A DNA stretch of 9,143 bases from Candidatus [Bacteroides] periocalifornicus (GTDB taxonomy: Bacteria; Bacteroidota; Bacteroidia; Bacteroidales; CAJPTX01): NCBI GenBank assembly GCA_001421095.1, contig LIIK01000048.1, positions 147 to 9,289 of the forward strand, in the 5' to 3' direction. The translations under genes and the position numbers were made by a program. Below are positions 6,401-9,143 of the stretch, one piece after another (position 1 is the first letter of the stretch; each line of letters opens with the position of its first letter). The notes beneath the pieces were generated by a model that ran no database searches, was not told the origin of the DNA, and worked only from the letters and a program-made list of their open reading frames with translations.

Positions 6401-8885
6401 CCACCCCCTCTATCCCCTCGCGGGGGATGTCGAGTTCCGTTATGCTGGGGCCAGTTTCCCCAACCTTCTCAAACACCTCGCCTTTATCAGGGTTAGCCCT
6501 TAGCACAACGTAGCCCTCAGTGGCAGCCTCATTCTTTTCCCAGGTCAATCGCCAGCCACTAGTGCTGCATTCGCTCTGGACTAGCTTTAGCCCTTTAGGC
6601 TGTGGGGCAATGGCGAATGGATGGCTACTCTTAGCCACTTTTCCACGGGCATCCACCACTCGGATAAGGGCATTTTCCGTCAATGGGGCATCGGAAGGAA
6701 GGCCGAAGGTAAGGTTGAAGTACGGCTGTGAAACCTGTCCAATGGGTTGCCAGCTTGTGCCGCCGTCATAGCTCAGGTCTATGGTGTAGGGAATCGCCAC
6801 ATTCTCCACAGCTAGGTAGCAATCGCCCCCTGGGGTGCACAGGTCGCCGTTGGCAGGGGAAACTACCCGGGGCTCCCCCTCCTCCAGATACCACACCAGG
6901 GTGTAATCCTGATGCTGCGTGGGGATTTCGCTACCTTTCACTGTTACCGTCACCTGTGTAGCACCAGCGAGTTCCTCTGCCGTTAGGGTAACCTGCTCGA
7001 TGTTGTTGAGATGGTCAATGCTACGCGATGCGTTGTCCTCCAGCCCGCTTCTCGCGGTGTCGCACACCCAGGGGAGGTAATCGGTTGATCCTACGATGGT
7101 CACCAGGTCGAGATCATTGACCAATGCCCGTTCACGGAATGCGTGAGACTTGGCAACTGCGGGGTCGTTCCACACCAGCATTACCCTTAGCCCTTGGCAA
7201 CCCTGGGGTATGTTGATAGTGTGGTTTTTAATCTTCCCATGCTGGAGGCTATCGGCCAAGTACCAACCATTCTCGAGAGCTACTACGGCTCGCTCTGCAT
7301 TCATGATCCCGTAGCCGTATTGGAAATCGGGACCTGGCCGCCCTGCATCGGTAGCTGTATTGGCCAGTAGCCCGCGTAGCAATGCGCTTGGCAACTCGTG
7401 CCCTTGATTTAGCTGTGCGTACCGCTCAGTAATGAGTGCAGCGGTACCCGAGACCGTGGGGCAGGCCATGCTAGTACCATCCTCGGCCTTGTAGCCATTG
7501 CCTGGCATAGTGCTAAGCACATCTACACCCTTGGCGCAGAGGGTGGGGAAGAGCCGCCCGTCATCCTGTGGTCCCCAGCTGCTGAACTCGCTCATCTCAC
7601 CATAGAGATTCACCGCCCCCACGTGGATCGCATTCTTTGCACGGGTAGAGGCGGTGCCGTAGCGCGGCTTGCCATAGACTTCCTCGGTCTCTAGGCTGCA
7701 CGAGGTCCCGTCGTTGCCAGCTGCAAACACATGGGTTAGCGTGGGGTATGTGGTGGTGAGGAGGTCAAGATTATAATCTGATACGCTGTAGGTTAAACGG
7801 TTGAGCACACTGCAGTAGTACGATACTGGAATCCCGTAGGAGTTTTGCGTTAGGGTAATGCCCCACTTCTCGCGGGCCTGTAGCATCTCTTGCTGGCTGC
7901 TAAGGCCGTTGCGCTGCACGTTGAAATTATAGGCCCAAGCTTGAGCTTTTGGCGCCATGCCTTTCCCATCTGGATTCAGTAGTCCAGCCCCCAGCACCGT
8001 TCCAGTAACATGCGTGCCGTGCGAATCTGGCTCCTCGTACTCCTGCACATGCACCCGTTCGCCAAAGTCGACGTGCCGGGTGACGTTGGCATCCCAGATC
8101 CCAATCCTAACGCCTTTCCCCTCGAGTCCCCGTCCGCCGAAAGATGCGGGGGTGCTAAGCGCATTCGCCCTTCCCAGCATACGCCCCTGATAGTTCAGCA
8201 GGCTAGGAGGCACAGGGATTAGATCTACCGCCAGCACCCACGGCAGGCTGGCCACCTCGTGGGCCGCAGCTACGGGCATCACGGCGTAGGCCGACCGGAA
8301 GGGGGGTACAACCTCTACGTCGCGCAGGCCGAGCCGCGCCAGCGCGGAGGAAACCTCGGCGGGGGTGGCGTTGGCTGCGTAGCGGACCACCACCCGCACG
8401 GCATCCATACCCACCTGGGCGTACTCTGGGATGCGAGGCTCTGCAGGAGTTACCCGACCAAGCGATCTGCCACGCTGCGCTGTGTTGCTACGGGGCTGTA
8501 AGGCGGCGCAGAGCTTCCACTCGGGGCGCACTGGCACCAGGGCGGTGAGGCGGTTGCCGCCGCTGAGGGTCGGGAGCGCGGCCCCCTCCGCCACCAGGGC
8601 GTGGTAGGCGTGGCCGCCCAGGTAGTCGCCCAGGGTGATGCCCCGGGTCGCCAGGCGCTGGATGTCCCCAGCTGTTGGCAGCTGCTGGAGCTGCACCAGG
8701 GCGTTGCGCTGGCCGCCGAGGGCCGCGCCCAAACTGCCCGCATCGGGCAGGCGTGTACTCCGTGTCAGGTTCTGCTCCGGCACGAAGCGCTGGCCGCCGA
8801 GCTGCACGGCCCGCTGCGCACTGAGCGCCAACGGGACCAACATGAGGGGCAGCATTAAGAGTCGTCCAAATCGTCGCATACGCAT
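1..8885 (-). CDS. Giant secreted KP-43-like subtilisin serine protease with a multidomain adhesin-like C-terminal region (3' end missing)
   Basis: One uninterrupted minus-strand frame gives at least 2,961 residues and leaves the window without a stop. The ATG at 8885 is chosen because an in-frame TAA lies three codons upstream (8894-8892); the ATG two codons later (8879) is equally possible and leaves the signal peptide intact. The protein starts with a signal peptide, then a propeptide region, then a peptidase S8 domain whose triad is D265, H289 and S472, with N391 as oxyanion residue. The rest consists of extracellular beta modules: Ig/Fn3, jelly-rolls, CARDB, CUB-like, GEVED-like, LamG-like, MBG-like, InlB-type and carboxypeptidase-regulatory-like repeats. 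Known KP-43 subtilases are far shorter (roughly 640 residues including propeptide). Inferred role: an exported or surface-anchored endoprotease acting on host or environmental protein, with the modules binding surfaces or glycans or serving as a stalk. Type IX secretion is likely but its C-terminal signal is not visible. Substrate is unknown. The protease call is near certain; overall function is inferred. Confidence 0.95.
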   Translation of the reverse strand, partial: MRMRRFGRLLMLPLMLVPLALSAQRAVQLGGQRFVPEQNLTRSTRLPDAGSLGAALGGQRNALVQLQQLPTAGDIQRLATRGITLGDYLGGHAYHALVAEGAALPTLSGGNRLTALVPVRPEWKLCAALQPRSNTAQRGRSLGRVTPAEPRIPEYAQVGMDAVRVVVRYAANATPAEVSSALARLGLRDVEVVPPFRSAYAVMPVAAAHEVASLPWVLAVDLIPVPPSLLNYQGRMLGRANALSTPASFGGRGLEGKGVRIGIWDANVTRHVDFGERVHVQEYEEPDSHGTHVTGTVLGAGLLNPDGKGMAPKAQAWAYNFNVQRNGLSSQQEMLQAREKWGITLTQNSYGIPVSYYCSVLNRLTYSVSDYNLDLLTTTYPTLTHVFAAGNDGTSCSLETEEVYGKPRYGTASTRAKNAIHVGAVNLYGEMSEFSSWGPQDDGRLFPTLCAKGVDVLSTMPGNGYKAEDGTSMACPTVSGTAALITERYAQLNQGHELPSALLRGLLANTATDAGRPGPDFQYGYGIMNAERAVVALENGWYLADSLQHGKIKNHTINIPQGCQGLRVMLVWNDPAVAKSHAFRERALVNDLDLVTIVGSTDYLPWVCDTARSGLEDNASRSIDHLNNIEQVTLTAEELAGATQVTVTVKGSEIPTQHQDYTLVWYLEEGEPRVVSPANGDLCTPGGDCYLAVENVAIPYTIDLSYDGGTSWQPIGQVSQPYFNLTFGLPSDAPLTENALIRVVDARGKVAKSSHPFAIAPQPKGLKLVQSECSTSGWRLTWEKNEAATEGYVVLRANPDKGEVFEKVGETGPSITELDIPREGIEGVERPVFTVAAKLPGGTNYGKRAVGILATYSAPVRLTANDLPFVESFAKYPSRFFVPRTGENVDARYVNKNYTDITVSNLFGLVCTKECDNFNSDNYFDTSRNASNTGTFTLCDLDLTGIPAGQKVLLHIYGSLAVADENDLSTAQMRVKAGAHGDQILTNLEGKEKNIGGLHNQDWCYLLDAGQRHQVVIEFVGKGARDLLGIMSIAVEQPVNEAAVRLAFTDIPSNGPNLGIETFRLMVENRSATPLENVVVRAYRGEQWVAAATVDRLAGMASREVTINVDLSTSEELGELIPLRFACEVNPLVPMRNSEIRHTVNSMGRIIPMGTTTYKQSGLGIVPVDPKKTYTVTNRAVFTDNGGALGSYSDDQASTLKFLPGVEGMKVRLRFLKFKTTERRAQLLVYTTQVPSNLKRDGIRYYSALMGEVVGENDPSQTFVSEAEDGGLTVYFESISSSENDGWVAEVDLVPNRNPLALLEATAQLVDADGGDEADVPVRVKLLNRWQAPMTGVEVAVFARNRYQIVQTIDTLQPGVTELTLNEKLHVPLALPMPYQVVVEGDDTDARDNEKTIYALYDHYCIPSSLPTNGIYPEDVQTYDKKQYGERNNFGVPNYTLDPPLPLYKADGTVPLRVTPSGQPADWSVGVWVDWNDDLQFANDERVAVPLTPMGTDPVDVPLKVDDKPTGIHRVRVAIAPTAEVANPCATITKESLQDFAVEVAEGHYPSHGDLSLVKLDIGKSGLRLSQEQPIKVTIANLSEVVVNGKIPIKVTIDGAEHNEEIDFTGIAKLAPYTGKRQVTLQLKADLSGAGLHTVTAELVGNPLPENNTKTATVYCTVPEPNGFYALSFKSLGNGQEMLNAKDVGKLLNRGTEWTLEMLFRSDYPQFATLMQSDGFRLWTSYSLTGGIPDNAIVVRLGTSMIRWTPANSIEPGKWHHLTIAVSGIEHGLSGRTCSPKIYIDGVEQPLAGNGLEDAPTFGSGWNPSLFVCPEFDGQLKLLRTNKTALGIADIKPFAYVQASDGTLPTDYTSEFTFSEGPKNKQCFSGGTLSMELLFTDPKRLNDPKDGLWMPITELIGGFRFARLAKVEKTPNVENSYTLTFDKGTDRTKVTGSVVKAWPGVTLTHKGQAVNDDTEFDFTNPVVIVAKADNLFGHSLTQTVTCTFAEDRSKECKLLSLKLEASKNPGITKDQMLTSISAVNRLQIPSTDGALTQAERAVLTFTVSEGAKLRCRGVEVVSGTTEVDLSAGAILTVEAANGTTKEYELSVSQFQTLEWELSSTHFTYGDTPVDARAIASSGLPVHFTSTDAAVATVANGRLAIGMPGETTLTATQPGQGVWNASAPISKKITVGKKAITVRAKARNYTAGEPIHVELAYNGLVNPEDARSLPDPFALRALALENTSAAIPLAEGFTLPVGVYSVKANASNAYESDYYSITPTDGEFEVVQGNLWQVAITVRDGANAVKDASVILGNELKSTASDGVSKWYLPGGKRYTLTVGKEGYSAVPVVADLTTGQNLNLEVALKPASLALSYSVDGAGGMVVGPVNQTVAPGANGQPVFAQPESGYRFAGWSDGSNENPHIATNVTEPKVFMATFSPILYTLTYRVGNGGKFKDPNKASQQVMEGKDGEEIAVEPADNTHYFMGWSDGLDASKRIDTAVKANREVEALFGTFSTLSESNSFDNGLGNGWYTLSKARRPRYWEVVQGPVKGMNPLQGGFAASIVNSTPGDGVESYLYSPCYRLANSWNSELIMSFDYVAPGVQRYQYRVEIKVNDGEWESFMELGATKVAKFAKKTVVASKLTAGGTVQFRWRHKSAWAKAVGLDNVVIAPPSTAKVKVKYLAIPADAGSFHKLQADGTPSPDAITEQEVEIGQKPADVVAIPSGNYGFSHWDDASTTPELKGQHEARTEGVRTAYFTDPSQVTVSYRVTPAGAGTVQVEGAAVQAQTLPKGDDAKPAIAIANAGYRFSHWDGAIGGIDEEITPRAVEEDVELVATFELIPEGLRGEFRVVDTLGNPIEGATIEIAGETLRTGSDGAISTSKALEPNDYRFTVDKHGYLPYEGILKLSRSSSSTTVVLLPAQRYTLTFTVTDADGGAAINGATIEINGQTLTADASGKATIDLPNGTYPYTAKMDGY
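414..917 (-). repeat. InlB-type B-repeats 3 and 4, residues 2657-2824
   Basis: Repeat 3 has 'KVKVKYLAIPADAGSFHKL' and 'YGFSHWDDAS' before 'VRTAYF'; repeat 4 has 'VTVSYRVTPAGAGTVQVEG', 'YRFSHWDGAIG' and 'ELVATFE'. Here the aromatic motif is S-H-W-D-[DG] in place of G-W-S-D-G in repeats 1 and 2, so the four units form two sub-pairs either side of the jelly-roll, consistent with block duplication of older pairs. Confidence 0.8.
918..1394 (-). other. Second jelly-roll module (gingipain-adhesin / MAM-like), residues 2498-2656
   Basis: Begins 'SESNSFDNGLGNGWYTLSK', the F-[ED]-x-G-[LF]-x-x-G-W opening of gingipain-type cleaved adhesin and MAM-like modules. It continues with 'YLYSPCYRLANSWNSELIMS' (the 'L.SP' element with C2564), 'YRVEIKVNDGEWESFM', 'GGTVQFRWRH' and ends with 'AVGLDNVVI', the 'x-x-DNV' strand typical of the group. 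It lies between two pairs of InlB-type repeats. In gingipains such modules mediate haemagglutination and haem or matrix binding; that function here is inferred only. Confidence 0.6.
1416..1847 (-). repeat. InlB-type B-repeats 1 and 2, residues 2347-2490
   Basis: Two adjacent units of the divergent InlB B-repeat (Listeria-Bacteroides repeat) type. The first has 'SYSVDGAGGMVVGPVNQTV', 'YRFAGWSDGS' and 'VFMATF'; the second 'TYRVGNGGKF', 'HYFMGWSDG' and 'EVEALF'. The G-[WH]-[SD]-D-G motif and the '[AV]-x-F' end are the family hallmarks. The units are clearly related but strongly diverged at protein level, so they are not recent duplicates. Confidence 0.8.
1848..2075 (-). other. Carboxypeptidase-regulatory-like unit 1, residues 2271-2346
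   Basis: 'QVAITVRDGANAVKDASVILG' followed by 'STASDGVSKWYLPGGKRYTLTVGKEGYS' matches the carboxypeptidase-regulatory-like fold (transthyretin-like): 'V.V.D.....G.A.V...G......T...G...F..L..G.Y.......GY'. It sits just before the InlB-type repeats, the reverse of the order seen at the 3' edge of the window. Confidence 0.7.
2082..2603 (-). other. MBG / bacterial Ig-like segment, residues 2095-2268
   Basis: 'HFTYGDTPVDARAIASSGLPV' followed by 'STDAAVATVANGRLAIGMPG' and 'ETTLTATQPGQGVWNASAP' is the pattern of a Big_2/MBG-type repeat ('FTYGD.P..L.A.ASSGLPV.F.S.....A.V'). The next part, 'KKAITVRAKARNYTAGEPI', begins an MBG-type unit ('L.VTA....YG....') and ends in 'GEFEVVQGN'. These occur in long adhesins. 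They contain no Cys and are probably stalk elements. Confidence 0.6.
2604..3365 (-). other. Ig-like / cadherin-like segment, residues 1841-2094
   Basis: Two related beta units may be present. The first ends at 'NPVVIVAKADNLFGHSLTQTVTCTF'; the second runs from 'ECKLLSLKLEASKNPGITKDQ' region to 'AILTVEAANGTTKEYELSVSQ'. The second resembles the modules of Bacteroidota surface proteins that end in 'V.A.DG.TK.Y.V.V' and begin with a 'NPG[IL]..D' turn (DUF5018-like). The part between residues 1841 and 1930 is not recognised. C2055 is the last Cys before a stretch of about 900 residues with a single further Cys. Confidence 0.4.
3366..3893 (-). other. LamG-like (concanavalin A-like) domain, residues 1665-1840
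   Basis: The segment has the course of a LamG-like jelly-roll: 'ALSFKSLGNGQ' at the start, 'TEWTLEMLFRS' (strand), 'GKWHHLTIAVSG' (the W-H-H-L-T core is very typical), 'KIYIDGVEQPLAG' and the 'FDGQLKLLRTNKTALG' ending. The family binds glycans or proteins in many secreted enzymes. 'W-x-H-[VL]-[TA]' followed by 'Y-[IV]-D-G' is the recognisable signature here, so this is one of the firmer module calls. Confidence 0.75.
3906..4229 (-). other. CARDB-like module 3, residues 1553-1660
   Basis: The best-preserved CARDB-like unit: 'GDLSLVKLDI' (strand A), 'PIKVTIANLSEVVVNGKIPIKVTIDG' core, 'RQVTLQLKADLSGAGLHTVTAEL' and the classical ending 'PENNTKTATVYC'. It follows the GEVED-like domain and precedes the LamG-like domain. 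Structural spacer or adhesive role is inferred. Confidence 0.65.
4251..4685 (-). other. GEVED-like domain, residues 1401-1545
   Basis: The domain opens with 'YDHYCIPSS' (C1405) and contains the diagnostic core 'VGVWVDWNDDLQFANDERV' (W1472, D1474, W1475), matching the 'VWIDWN.DG.F...E' signature of GEVED domains. It closes with 'HRVRVAIAP', the Cys of 'NPCAT' (C1529), and 'LQDFAVEV', which matches the family's usual 'GEVEDYTV'-type ending in position but not in its Gly-Glu-Val-Glu residues. C1405 and C1529 are the likely disulphide pair. GEVED domains occur in large exported proteins of Bacteroidota and marine bacteria; the acidic loop may bind calcium. Confidence 0.75.
4686..4997 (-). other. 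CARDB-like module 2, residues 1297-1400
   Basis: This resembles the other CARDB-like units: 'DVPVRVKLLNRWQAPMTGVEV' (strand, N-R-W in place of N-x-G, strand), 'GVTELTLNEKL' and the ending 'MPYQVVVEGDDTDARDNEK', a close match to the usual 'Y.....V...D....NN' close of CARDB domains. It joins the CUB-like and GEVED-like domains and is probably structural. Confidence 0.55.
5010..5408 (-). other. CUB-like domain, residues 1160-1292
   Basis: The segment shows the strand order of a CUB-like jelly-roll: 'YTVTNRAVFTDNGG', 'STLKFLPGVEGMKVRLRFLKF', 'RAQLLVYTT', then 'GGLTVYFESISSSENDGWVAEV'. The last phrase closely follows the CUB ending 'L.V.F.S......GW.A.V'. CUB-like domains occur in secreted Bacteroidota proteins beside gingipain-type modules. 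There are no cysteines in this segment, unlike animal CUB domains, which commonly have disulphides. The fold call is by eye. Confidence 0.5.
5451..5768 (-). other. CARDB-like module 1, residues 1040-1145
   Basis: The pattern is that of CARDB/Ig-like domains: 'ETFRLMVENRSATPLENVVVRAY' (strand, N-x-[SG], strand) followed by 'ASREVTINVDL' and 'PLRFACEVN'. CARDB modules are widespread bacterial extracellular beta-sandwiches, often spacers. This is the first of three in the protein; the others are at residues about 1297-1400 and 1553-1660. Confidence 0.55.
5784..6293 (-). other. Jelly-roll module (choice-of-anchor / MAM-like), residues 865-1034
   Basis: The module begins with NDLPFVESF, the usual opening of jelly-roll adhesion modules in Bacteroidota secreted proteins, including gingipain-type domains. 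It contains two Cys close together in 'LVCTKECDN', further Cys in 'TLCDLD' and 'DWCYLL', and alternating hydrophobic strands such as 'KVLLHIYGSLAV' and 'HQVVIEFVGK'. A carbohydrate- or protein-binding role is usual for the fold but specificity cannot be inferred. The family assignment is tentative. Confidence 0.45.
6339..6884 (-). other. Ig-like segment plus fibronectin type III-like domain, residues 668-849
   Basis: Residues 668-757 form a beta-sandwich-like stretch ('YTIDLSYDGGTSWQPIG', 'NALIRVVDARGKVAKS') that resembles the Ig-like modules placed after many extracellular proteases. Residues about 763-849 then read as a fibronectin type III unit: 'PKGLKLVQSECSTSGWRLTW' (strands A-B with the core Trp), 'EGYVVLRAN' (strand C) and 'RPVFTVAAK' (strand F). 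They probably act as spacers between the enzyme and the distal modules. Domain borders are approximate. Confidence 0.6.
6885..7274 (-). other. KP-43-type C-terminal beta-barrel, residues 538-667
   Basis: Directly after the catalytic domain comes a beta-rich segment with the hallmark 'VMLVWNDPA' (N573) followed by 'ALVNDLDLVT'. This pair is characteristic of the jelly-roll/P-domain-like barrel that packs onto the catalytic domain in KP-43 subtilases and related proteases. The segment ends with 'DYTLVWYLEEGE'. In characterised relatives the barrel supports stability and metal binding. Its presence sets this protein apart from simple subtilisins and supports the KP-43 subgroup call. Confidence 0.8.
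7275..8129 (-). other. Peptidase S8 (subtilisin) catalytic domain, residues 253-537
   Basis: All the elements of an active subtilase are present in the right order. The Asp box is GKGVRIGIWDANV with D265, the His box SHGTHVTGTVLG with H289, the oxyanion Asn is N391 in FAAGNDG, and the Ser box is GTSMACPTVSG with S472. The Asp is followed by Ala-Asn instead of the usual Thr/Ser-Gly. In Bacteroidota members of the KP-43-like group an 'IWD-small-small' form followed by an H-[VQ]-[DE]-[FL]-G stretch is known, and 'HVDFGERV' here matches that. The segment FSSWGPQDDGR just before the Ser box is also typical of the group. The domain ends with the helix after FQYGYGIMNAERAVVAL. The enzyme is predicted to be a catalytically competent endopeptidase; specificity cannot be read from sequence. 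Confidence 0.95.
8130..8816 (-). other. Propeptide region with two pro-domain-like segments (residues 24-252)
   Basis: Two segments look like subtilase pro-domains. Residues about 61-98 (from NALVQLQQLP to GGHAYHALV) follow the KP-43/fervidolysin-type pattern of a beta strand 'ALVQL', a helix, then 'G..L.DYL...AY'. Residues about 160-225 (VRVVVRYAANATPAEV... to VLAVDLIP) resemble the inhibitor I9 fold: strand, helix, strand, with an 'ASLPWVLAVD' end typical of the strand just before the mature enzyme. Such pro-domains usually fold the protease and block the active site until autoprocessing. A linker (about 120-150) separates the two. Codons 25-120 and 150-215 are strikingly GC-ending compared with the rest of the gene. 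Family-level assignment is by eye. Confidence 0.6.
8817..8885 (-). other. Sec signal peptide (residues 1-23)
   Basis: Residues 1-8 are basic (MRMRRFGR), followed by a hydrophobic core rich in Leu, Met, Pro and Val (residues 9-21) and a likely signal peptidase I site after S22-A23, with Q24 as the first mature residue. There is no Cys after the core, so it is not a lipoprotein signal. An N-terminal Gln after cleavage is common in exported Bacteroidota proteins. Export through Sec fits the extracellular modules that follow. Confidence 0.85.
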
Positions 8886-8913
8886 TGTGGATTAGATTGT
8901 GAAGATTCCTAAC

Positions 8914-8927
8914 TGGGTTGAAACCCA
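8914..8927. promoter_or_regulatory. Leader palindrome TGGGTT-GA-AACCCA, possible operator
   Basis: Six-bp perfect arms around a 2-nt centre, 28 to 41 bp before the start codon. It overlaps the weak promoter-like T-tract. The position suits an operator for a dimeric regulator or a short 5'-UTR hairpin; neither is shown. The 2-nt centre is shared with the palindromes at 9004-9025 and 9065-9076. Confidence 0.4.
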
Positions 8928-8960
8928 AAAAACGCACGCAAGTTAGCGAAAATTTTATTT

Positions 8961-9025
8961 GCGACGCGGCACTATCTATTCGCGACGCGGCACCTTTCTA
9001 TTCGCGACGTGGCACGCCACGTCGC
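8961..9025. repeat. Three direct repeats plus one inverted copy of a 12-bp core
   Basis: The core GCGACGCGGCAC occurs at 8961-8972 and 8982-8993, and as GCGACGTGGCAC at 9004-9015. Copies start 21 and 22 bp apart, about two helical turns, separated by TATCTATTC and CTTTCTATTC, which are themselves related. A reverse-complement copy follows at once (9016-9025). This could be a REP-like intergenic repeat or a protein-binding array; the sequence alone does not decide. Confidence 0.85.
9004..9025. repeat. Perfect 22-nt inverted repeat (10-bp arms, 2-nt centre)
   Basis: GCGACGTGGC (9004-9013), AC, GCCACGTCGC (9016-9025). The arms are exactly complementary. There is no T-tract on either side and the 2-nt loop is too tight for a good RNA hairpin, so it fits a dimeric DNA-binding site or REP-type palindrome better than a terminator. 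Confidence 0.9.
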
Positions 9026-9064
9026 TACCAAGGCCGGCAAGCAAGGTCCGTTGAATTATTCGTA

Positions 9065-9125
9065 GATTCCAGAATCATCTAGGAGCGAAACCGATTTCTA
9101 TCGATTGGCGGGATTGGACATCCCG
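9065..9125. repeat. Two further short palindromes
   Basis: GATTC-CA-GAATC at 9065-9076 (5-bp arms) and CGGGAT-TGGAC-ATCCCG at 9109-9125 (6-bp arms, 5-nt loop). The second could form a stable small hairpin and might belong to the end of an upstream transcript, though no T-tract follows on either strand. Confidence 0.55.
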
Positions 9126-9143
9126 ATCTCGGTAGGGGCGGTG

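Larger units (their letters stand above)
8886..9143. other. Upstream region without a supported gene; holds the leader, probable promoter and repeat cluster
   Basis: No start-to-stop frame of meaningful length is present on either strand. Next to the start codon the minus strand reads AATCTAATCCACA, with no Shine-Dalgarno motif, as is usual in Bacteroidota. The AT-rich stretch at 8949-8960 and the T-tract read on the minus strand at 8932-8927 (GTTTTTTG, 6 of 8 to the Bacteroidota -7 box TAnnTTTG) are the only promoter-like signals, and they are weak. Four small palindromes and three direct repeats fill most of the rest. Confidence 0.6.

Noticed and set aside
8877..8885. Choice between ATG at 8885 and ATG at 8879 as start
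   Set aside because: The two differ by only two residues in the basic part of the signal peptide. No ribosome site favours either, so the longer form was kept.
1..8885. Frameshift or pseudogene
   Set aside because: The frame was followed from 8885 to 1 with no stop, and conserved motifs lie in the same frame throughout, so the gene looks intact within the window.
8601..8895. Plus-strand frames over the signal peptide and propeptide region
   Set aside because: They are antisense shadows caused by GC-rich codons, without ribosome site or recognisable protein features.
8488..8937. Minus-strand frame of 149 codons overlapping the start of the protease gene
   Set aside because: It is in another frame of the GC-rich propeptide block, where high GC suppresses stops. 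Its product is low-complexity Ala/Pro/Arg-rich, whereas the overlapping frame encodes a signal peptide and propeptide leading into the catalytic domain.
8961..9015. Three direct repeats as a CRISPR array
   Set aside because: The repeats are only 12 bp, the intervals 9 to 10 bp and themselves similar to each other, and no cas gene is present.
9004..9025. Perfect palindrome as an intrinsic terminator of an upstream gene
   Set aside because: No T-tract follows on either strand and the 2-nt centre would make a poor RNA loop.
9075..9143. Possible 3' end of an upstream minus-strand gene (22 codons from the edge to a TGA at 9077-9075)
   Set aside because: The stretch is short, Arg/Gln-rich and matches no family I recognise; it overlaps a palindrome, so non-coding repeat DNA is equally likely. 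Sequence beyond 9143 would decide.

Overview
The window is dominated by one very large gene on the minus strand. Read as reverse complement from an ATG at 8885, a single frame stays open to position 1 and runs off the edge, giving at least 2,961 codons with no stop. The frame agrees at both ends (the last whole codon is 5..3), so no frameshift is needed. The product is an exported subtilisin-like (S8, KP-43 type) serine protease. Its catalytic half is followed by more than 2,200 residues of extracellular beta-sandwich modules. No other gene in the window can be supported.

Layout, in the direction of transcription: upstream DNA with direct repeats and palindromes (9143-8886); signal peptide (8885-8817); GC-rich propeptide region (8816-8130); peptidase S8 domain with D265, H289, N391 and S472 (8129-7275); KP-43-type C-terminal barrel (7274-6885); Ig and fibronectin-III-like modules; a jelly-roll module; CARDB-like, CUB-like, CARDB-like and GEVED-like modules; another CARDB-like module; a LamG-like domain; Ig-like and MBG-like modules; one carboxypeptidase-regulatory-like unit; two InlB-type B-repeats; a second jelly-roll (gingipain-adhesin/MAM-like); two more InlB-type repeats; and at least two carboxypeptidase-regulatory-like units cut by the edge. 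Apart from the protease core these are fold-level assignments by eye, with approximate borders.

The combination of a KP-43-like protease carrying the 'GIWDAN' and 'SSWGPQDDG' motifs with CARDB, GEVED, InlB-type and gingipain-like modules, and no clear Shine-Dalgarno sequence, points to a Bacteroidota organism. GC is moderately high, so a Bacteroidales lineage such as Porphyromonadaceae or Rikenellaceae is plausible, but this is inference. Secretion through the type IX system is likely but unproven, because the C-terminal sorting domain would lie outside the window.

No multi-gene system, RNA gene, mobile element or CRISPR array is visible. The points most worth a second look are the repeat and palindrome cluster just upstream of the gene, the abrupt GC-rich blocks at both ends of the coding sequence (propeptide and last visible repeat), and the unusually long mixed module train.
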